Below are positions 1 through 3,587 of a DNA stretch of 6,126 nucleotides, in pieces; position 1 is the first letter of the stretch; each line of letters opens with the position of its first letter. Position numbers and translations under genes: made by a program. The notes under the pieces were generated by a model. That model did no database searches. It was not told where the DNA came from and saw only the letters and a program-made list of their open reading frames with translations. Source of the stretch: Chloroflexota bacterium (GTDB lineage: Bacteria; Chloroflexota; Anaerolineae; JAADDB01); the NCBI GenBank assembly GCA_013154135.1, contig JAADDB010000110.1, positions 1-6,126 of the forward strand, read 5' to 3'.

Positions 1-1185
1 TCCTTCGACGAGGAGGGGCGGCTCATCGGTGCCTGGTTCCAAGGCATCACGTACCGCCGCGCGCTGGACAACCGCATCCTGGCCAAATGGAGTGAATCCC
101 CCCGGCCCGGACACCGTCATCGCCGTTTTCTCACGCGCGAAGGGGTGCGGGCCGTGGAGGATCGAGCCCTCTCCTACGTGGAGCGGGTCTTTCACCACCT
201 TTCCCGCGGCCGCATGGACACGGGAAGCACCCCCTTCTCGGTCGTTTCCCGCGTGCAGGAGTGGTTGCAGCGGGTGCGTCGTTGGGATTGGGCCCGTTTG
301 GAGCAGGAACGGGAGCGCTTCTACCGCATTTATAAGCCGGTTCCCATCCTCCCGCCGGACCAGTACTTGGCTCTGGTGCTCCAGGCCACGGAAGGATGTT
401 CCTATAACCGGTGCACTTTTTGCACGTTCTACCGGGATCGTCCTTTTCGCATCAAGGGGGTGGACGTGTTCCGGGAGCATGTGGACCGGGTGAAGGGGTT
501 CTTCGGTCGGGGGATCACCACTCGGCGTACTATTTTCCTCGCGGATGCTAACGCGGTGATGGTGGCCCAGGATCGGTTGTTGGCCTTTTTGGATGTGGCG
601 AATGAGGCCTTCCCCATTCTTCCCCACCACTTGAGCGGTTCGGAGCGGGCCCTGTGGCGGGAAGCGCATCCTTGGCACATTCAGGGGATCTACGCGTTCC
701 TCAGCGCACCCGATGCCCTGCGCAAGACGGCCGCGGATTTCGCGGCCATGCGGGAGCGGAATCTGCGCCGCGTGTATGTGGGGTTGGAGACGGGACATGA
801 CCCCTTGCGCGCGTTCATCCGCAAGCAGGGCACGGCCGCGGATGTGTTGGAGGCCGTGCGCACGATCAAGGCAGGAGGTGTGTCCGTGGGCATTATTTTC
901 ATGGTCGGCATTGGCGGGGAGGTGTACCGGGAGGTCCATTTCCGGGACACGGTGTCTCTCATCCGCCAGATGCCTTTGGGCCCCGGGGATATCCTGTACA
1001 CTTCGCCCTTCGTGGCCTCCCCAGAAGCCCCGTATGTGTACGACGCGGCTGAGGCAGGGCTGCTCGAGTTGACGCCGGTGCAACTGCGGGCAGAGGAGGA
1101 GCGCTTTCGGCGGGCTTTGCTCCCGTGGGCCCGCGAGCGGGACGTGCGGGTTTCCCACTACGACATCCGGGAGTTTATTTACTGA
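1..1185 (+). CDS. Radical SAM protein (COG1032-like), 5'-truncated by window edge
   Basis: The frame is open from base 1 to the TGA at 1183-1185 (394 codons), so the real start lies upstream; the internal GTG at 145 would discard a conserved-looking N-terminal stretch (FDEEGRLIGAW, RRALDNRI). Numbering from base 1, the cluster motif is EGC-SYNR-CTFC with Cys133, Cys138 and Cys141. These would bind the 4Fe-4S cluster that cleaves S-adenosylmethionine. The spacing is CX4CX2C rather than the usual CX3CX2C. Further radical SAM core features follow: LADANA (180-185), YVGLETG (259-265), and a strand-turn VGIIFMVGIGG (296-306). The chain ends shortly after SHYDIREF. From memory, a COG1032-like subgroup shares a GCSxNxCTFC motif. 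I do not recognise a substrate, and the neighbours give no pathway. It converges with tlyA across a 123-base gap with no clear T-tract terminator. Superfamily assignment is firm; the specific function is unknown. Confidence 0.9.
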   Translation, partial: SFDEEGRLIGAWFQGITYRRALDNRILAKWSESPRPGHRHRRFLTREGVRAVEDRALSYVERVFHHLSRGRMDTGSTPFSVVSRVQEWLQRVRRWDWARLEQERERFYRIYKPVPILPPDQYLALVLQATEGCSYNRCTFCTFYRDRPFRIKGVDVFREHVDRVKGFFGRGITTRRTIFLADANAVMVAQDRLLAFLDVANEAFPILPHHLSGSERALWREAHPWHIQGIYAFLSAPDALRKTAADFAAMRERNLRRVYVGLETGHDPLRAFIRKQGTAADVLEAVRTIKAGGVSVGIIFMVGIGGEVYREVHFRDTVSLIRQMPLGPGDILYTSPFVASPEAPYVYDAAEAGLLELTPVQLRAEEERFRRALLPWARERDVRVSHYDIREFIY

Positions 1186-1308
1186 GGGGTCCGTACCGCC
1201 GCAGGATGTCCACGTCCTCGTGCCGTGCCATGGAGGAGGTTTGGATGCGTGACGCCCAAGCCCCTTTACTCATCAGTCGTTACACCTTGGATTGCGTCCC
1301 CGCCCGTC

Positions 1309-2145
1309 TTACCCATCTTCTCCTTGGTCCGTGCTACCAACCCCGGAGTTGGCCTCGAGGAGAGTCGGGATGAGGGCCCGCCATTTTTCGGAGGAGAGAC
1401 GGCCAGGGCGATTTTTCTGCCAAGCGGCCAGGAATTCCACGTTGCCTTCTGTCCCCAAAATGGGGGAACGAATGAGCCCTTGTAAGCCCAATCCCAGCCC
1501 TTCCGCTTCCCCGAGCACCCGTTCTAACACTTGCCGGTGCACCTGCGGGTCCCGCACGATGCCCCCTTTTCCTACTTGTTCCCGCCCCGCCTCGAACTGG
1601 GGCTTTATCAACGCGATCACCCAACCACCATCCTTGACCAGGGGGATCACGTGGGGCAGTACCAACCGGAGGCTGATGAAGGAGACGTCAATCGTGGCCA
1701 GATCCACGGGCTCGGGCAGGGAGGTCACATGGCGGATGTTGGTGCGTTCCATCACGATGACACGTGGGTCCTGGCGCAGTTTCCAGGCCAGTTGGCCGTA
1801 TCCCACGTCGATCGCGTACACCTTTTGGGCCCCTCGCTGGAGCAACACATCGGTAAACCCTCCGGTGGAGGCCCCCACGTCCGCGCAGATCCATCCGGTG
1901 ATGTCCAGCTTGAGGTGATCTAACATGGCCGCGAGTTTGTACCCGCCCCGGCTCACGTAGGGGAGACGTTCTTTTATGTGGATGTCCGCGTCTTGCGGGA
2001 CCCGTTTGCCCACTTTGTCCACCCGCTGTCCGTTGACCAGCACGTGTCCGGCCAGGATGAGGGCTTGAGCTTTTTCCCGGCTCTCCACCAGGCCCCGTTG
2101 GACCAGCAGTTTGTCCAGCCGTTCTTTCCTTTGTTCTGGGGACAT
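1309..2145 (-). CDS. tlyA: TlyA family rRNA (cytidine-2'-O)-methyltransferase
   Basis: This is a complete gene of 278 residues. It has an N-terminal S4 RNA-binding domain (about residues 9-58: RLDKLLVQRGL, then AGHVLVNG) followed by an FtsJ/RrmJ-type SAM-dependent methyltransferase domain (about 62-245). SRGGYK ends in Lys70; DVGASTGGFTD (89-99) is the SAM-binding loop; AIDVGYGQLAW (111-121) follows. TIDVSFIS holds Asp153, LIKPQFE holds Lys181, and GNVEFL holds Glu237. Lys70, Asp153, Lys181 and Glu237 match the K-D-K-E catalytic tetrad of 2'-O-methyltransferases. In mycobacteria TlyA methylates 16S C1409 and 23S C1920, and its loss gives capreomycin resistance; older annotations call it hemolysin A. 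Full S4 domain and length fit the longer (type II-like) form, an inference. The ATG is supported by AGGAAG six bases upstream. The gene is divergent from the prenyltransferase gene and convergent with the radical SAM gene. Confidence 0.96.
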   Translation of the reverse strand: MSPEQRKERLDKLLVQRGLVESREKAQALILAGHVLVNGQRVDKVGKRVPQDADIHIKERLPYVSRGGYKLAAMLDHLKLDITGWICADVGASTGGFTDVLLQRGAQKVYAIDVGYGQLAWKLRQDPRVIVMERTNIRHVTSLPEPVDLATIDVSFISLRLVLPHVIPLVKDGGWVIALIKPQFEAGREQVGKGGIVRDPQVHRQVLERVLGEAEGLGLGLQGLIRSPILGTEGNVEFLAAWQKNRPGRLSSEKWRALIPTLLEANSGVGSTDQGEDG

Positions 2146-2151
2146 TTGCTT

Positions 2152-2157
2152 CTTCCT
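2152..2157 (-). promoter_or_regulatory. Ribosome binding site of tlyA
   Basis: On the minus strand this reads AGGAAG, six bases before the ATG at 2145. It fixes the TlyA start and agrees with the S4 domain beginning a few residues in. I see no convincing -35/-10 pair for tlyA further upstream. Confidence 0.7.
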
Positions 2158-2233
2158 GTGACCACGCGTATGATGACGTGATGCTCTTTTCGTCGATGAA
2201 CAATCCGTGGTGAGTTGACAGATCTCGGTAGCA

Positions 2234-2262
2234 TTTGGTGGACGGGTTTGTCATCCACCAGA
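2234..2262. repeat. Inverted repeat in the divergent intergenic region
   Basis: TTTGGTGGA (2234-2242) and TCCACCAGA (2254-2262) form a nine-pair stem (one G-T pair) around an 11-base spacer. It lies midway between divergent tlyA and the UbiA-family gene. It could be a regulator operator or an RNA hairpin in the leader of the rightward gene. Nothing in the window identifies a cognate protein. Confidence 0.4.
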
Positions 2263-2283
2263 CCATCGTTCAGTCAGGAACGG

Positions 2284-2360
2284 CCTTGGACTTGGGACAA
2301 ATCGCCCGCGAGGTGGGGGATGGGTTGTCCGTCAGCCCAGTGTCCAAGGACCGAAGTCCA
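2284..2360 (+). promoter_or_regulatory. Possible structured leader RNA before the UbiA-family gene
   Basis: CCTTGGAC (2284-2291) is perfectly complementary to GTCCAAGG (2342-2349). Nested inside, GGACAA (2295-2300) is complementary to TTGTCC (2325-2330), giving a two-tier stem. The same left arm, as TGGACTT (2287-2293), can instead pair with AAGTCCA (2354-2360), which sits eight bases before the ribosome binding site. The two right arms therefore compete for one left arm, as in attenuator-type or translational switches. I do not recognise a known riboswitch class. The short arms could be chance in GC-rich DNA, and no transcription start was identified. Confidence 0.3.
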
Positions 2361-2367
2361 CCCGTTC

Positions 2368-2374
2368 AGGTGAT
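2368..2374 (+). promoter_or_regulatory. Ribosome binding site that sets the UbiA-family start
   Basis: AGGTGAT matches the anti-Shine-Dalgarno sequence. It lies four bases before the ATG at 2379 (six from the end of AGGTG) but overlaps the ATG at 2373, so 2379 is the better start. The resulting N-terminus, MLRTLYALLK then MRPKQWTKN, is where members of this family normally begin. Confidence 0.6.
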
Positions 2375-2378
2375 GTCC

Positions 2379-3251
2379 ATGTTACGCACATTATACGCTC
2401 TTCTCAAAACAATGCGACCTAAGCAGTGGACGAAGAACGCGTTCGTCTTCACTGCGCTTATCTTTGACCGCAAACTCTTTCAGCCAGAGCCCTTCCTGCG
2501 GACTCTTTTCGCTTTCGTGCTTTTCGCCCTTGCGTCGAGTGTTGTTTACTTGGTCAACGACCTGGCCGACATGGAATCGGACCGGAAGCATCCGAAGAAG
2601 CGATTTCGTCCCCTCGCGTCGGGGGAACTGTCCCCGCGCGTGGCGGTGATCGCCGCGGTTCTCCTCACCCTCGTCATTATACCCGCGGCTTTTTGGTTGG
2701 ATAAGGAGTTGGGGTTCATCATTATTGGGTATTTACTCCTCCAGTTGGCGTACTCCTTCGTGCTCAAGCACATCGTGATCATCGACGTGATGACGGTGGC
2801 CGCGGGGTTTGTGTTGCGGGTTGCGGCCGGGGTGGCGGTAGTGGATGTGGCCCGGTTTTCCCCCTGGTTGTACGTGTGCACCACCCTGTTGGCCCTGTTC
2901 ATCGCCATCAACAAACGGCGCCACGAGCTGATTCTTTTGGCCCAGGATGCGGATAATCATCGCAAGATACTCAACGAATATAACATCCAATTCCTGGACG
3001 AGATGAACAGTATGGTTACATCGAGTACGGTGATAGCCTACTCCCTGTACACCTTTTCTGCCCCCAATCTCCCCCAGAACCACGCGATGATGCTCACCAT
3101 TCCCTTTGTCATCTACGGCCTCTTTCGCTACCTCTACCTGGTTCACGTGAAGGGTGAAGGCGGCGCCCCGGATGAGCTGGTGTTGCGGGATGTGCCTTTG
3201 TTCCTCACCTTAGTCCTCTGGGCCCTCACGGTGATTTTGGTGCTGTACTAA
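2379..3251 (+). CDS. UbiA-family decaprenyl-phosphate phosphoribosyltransferase-like membrane protein
   Basis: This is a complete 290-residue polytopic membrane protein. MRPKQWTKN (12-20) opens the family signature. The first Asp-rich motif is NDLADMESD (60-68), followed by RKHPKKRFRPLASGELS (69-85); these bind Mg2+-diphosphate in UbiA enzymes. The second conserved block starts at Asp136 (DVMTVAAGFVLRVAAG), and then come SPWLY, ALFIAINKRRHEL (172-184) and a YNIQFLDEM segment. Hydrophobic helices lie at about 42-58, 87-106, 110-128, 132-156, 162-177, 236-255 and 272-290. The NKRRHEL and RK-L-EY pattern points to the DPPR synthase subgroup (Rv3806c/UbiA of mycobacteria) rather than quinone or heme prenyltransferases. 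That enzyme transfers 5-phosphoribose from PRPP to polyprenyl phosphate, the first step to lipid-linked arabinose. No DprE1/DprE2 or arabinosyltransferase gene is in view, so the end product is unknown. An in-frame upstream TTG (2235) would add 48 non-family residues and is not preferred. Confidence 0.88.
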   Translation: MLRTLYALLKTMRPKQWTKNAFVFTALIFDRKLFQPEPFLRTLFAFVLFALASSVVYLVNDLADMESDRKHPKKRFRPLASGELSPRVAVIAAVLLTLVIIPAAFWLDKELGFIIIGYLLLQLAYSFVLKHIVIIDVMTVAAGFVLRVAAGVAVVDVARFSPWLYVCTTLLALFIAINKRRHELILLAQDADNHRKILNEYNIQFLDEMNSMVTSSTVIAYSLYTFSAPNLPQNHAMMLTIPFVIYGLFRYLYLVHVKGEGGAPDELVLRDVPLFLTLVLWALTVILVLY

Positions 3252-3462
3252 GGGCCCCTACTCGTCTGGTTGGGGCAAGCTAGAGGTCCATAGTCCCCGC
3301 TGGCAACGTGTCCTCGGATACTCCTGCCCTTCCTCCTAAACCGCTTTGGAAAATAGTTTTGCGGATTCCTTCTTCTGCGGTTGTCTGTGCCTCTTCTTTC
3401 AACCGTCATGTGCTAGTAAACCGCCAATCAATTTTAGGCATTTTGTTGGTCATTATGGCGGA

Positions 3463-3492
3463 TGGTCAATGGGAAGGTAATCTCCTTATAAT
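3463..3492 (+). promoter_or_regulatory. Probable sigma-70/sigma-A promoter for the surface-protein gene
   Basis: A perfect TATAAT -10 box lies at 3487-3492. Eighteen bases upstream is TGGTCA (3463-3468), which matches four of six positions of TTGACA. Transcription would start near 3498-3501, leaving a leader of about 88 bases before the ATG at 3588. The TGGCGG arm of a small inverted repeat (3421-3426 / 3456-3461) abuts the -35 box and could be an operator. Placement in an AT-rich gap before a gene with a strong ribosome binding site supports the call. Confidence 0.6.
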
Positions 3493-3503
3493 ACTACAAA
3501 GTT

Positions 3504-3544
3504 TTTATGCCTCCCAACTTCAGAAGTTATTGGTGAGGCATAAA
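3504..3544 (+). repeat. Long 5'-UTR stem-loop ahead of the surface-protein gene
   Basis: TTTATGCCTC (3504-3513) is perfectly complementary to GAGGCATAAA (3535-3544). Inside it, CCAA (3514-3517) pairs with TTGG (3530-3533), with T3534 bulged. CTT (3518-3520) pairs with AAG (3524-3526), leaving a CAG loop. The result is about 17 base pairs. It begins only a few bases after the predicted transcription start, so it would sit at the very 5' end of the mRNA. Such stems can protect long mRNAs from decay. A terminator is less likely because no T-run follows on either strand. Confidence 0.6.
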
Positions 3545-3572
3545 TTTGCAGACATACCGCAATAAGTATTAC

Positions 3573-3580
3573 AGAGGAGG
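3573..3580 (+). promoter_or_regulatory. Strong ribosome binding site of the surface-protein gene
   Basis: AGAGGAGG lies seven bases before the ATG at 3588. This start gives a perfect signal peptide directly, so it is taken as the true initiation site. The 3504-3544 stem ends 28 bases upstream and leaves the site unpaired. Confidence 0.85.
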
Positions 3581-3587
3581 TTCCCCC

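Larger units (their letters stand above)
3252..3587 (+). other. Intergenic regulatory region, AT-rich in its right half
   Basis: The 336 bases between the UbiA-family stop and the surface-protein ATG hold no convincing gene. The left part (3252-3330) is GC-rich with no clear terminator. From about 3340 the sequence becomes clearly AT-richer than the flanking genes. It contains CCGCCA/TGGCGG arms (3421-3426 and 3456-3461) that abut the proposed -35 box, then a promoter, a long stem-loop and a ribosome binding site, listed separately. An open frame starting with GTG at 3308 is judged spurious. Confidence 0.7.

Noticed and set aside
29..493. 154-codon open frame on the + strand
   Set aside because: It is out of frame within the radical SAM gene; the frame starting at base 1 carries the recognisable motifs.
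1205..1220. Small hairpin AGGATG/CGTCCT between the convergent genes
   Set aside because: It has six pairs including a G-T pair and no T-tract on either strand, so it is not supportable as a bidirectional terminator.
2215..2220. Perfect TTGACA -35 box on the + strand
   Set aside because: No acceptable -10 hexamer occurs 15-19 bases downstream, so I do not call a promoter.
2235..2378. N-terminal extension of the UbiA-family protein from TTG at 2235
   Set aside because: The 48 extra residues look non-family, the start is a TTG without a good ribosome binding site, and the ATG at 2379 is preceded by AGGTGAT and gives the normal family length.
3254..3276. GCCCC/GGGGC stem after the UbiA-family stop codon as a terminator
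   Set aside because: The stem is only five pairs with a 13-base loop and no T-run follows.
3308..3565. 85-codon frame from GTG in the gap before the surface-protein gene
   Set aside because: It has a weak start, no recognisable protein features, and it runs through the predicted promoter and stem-loop.
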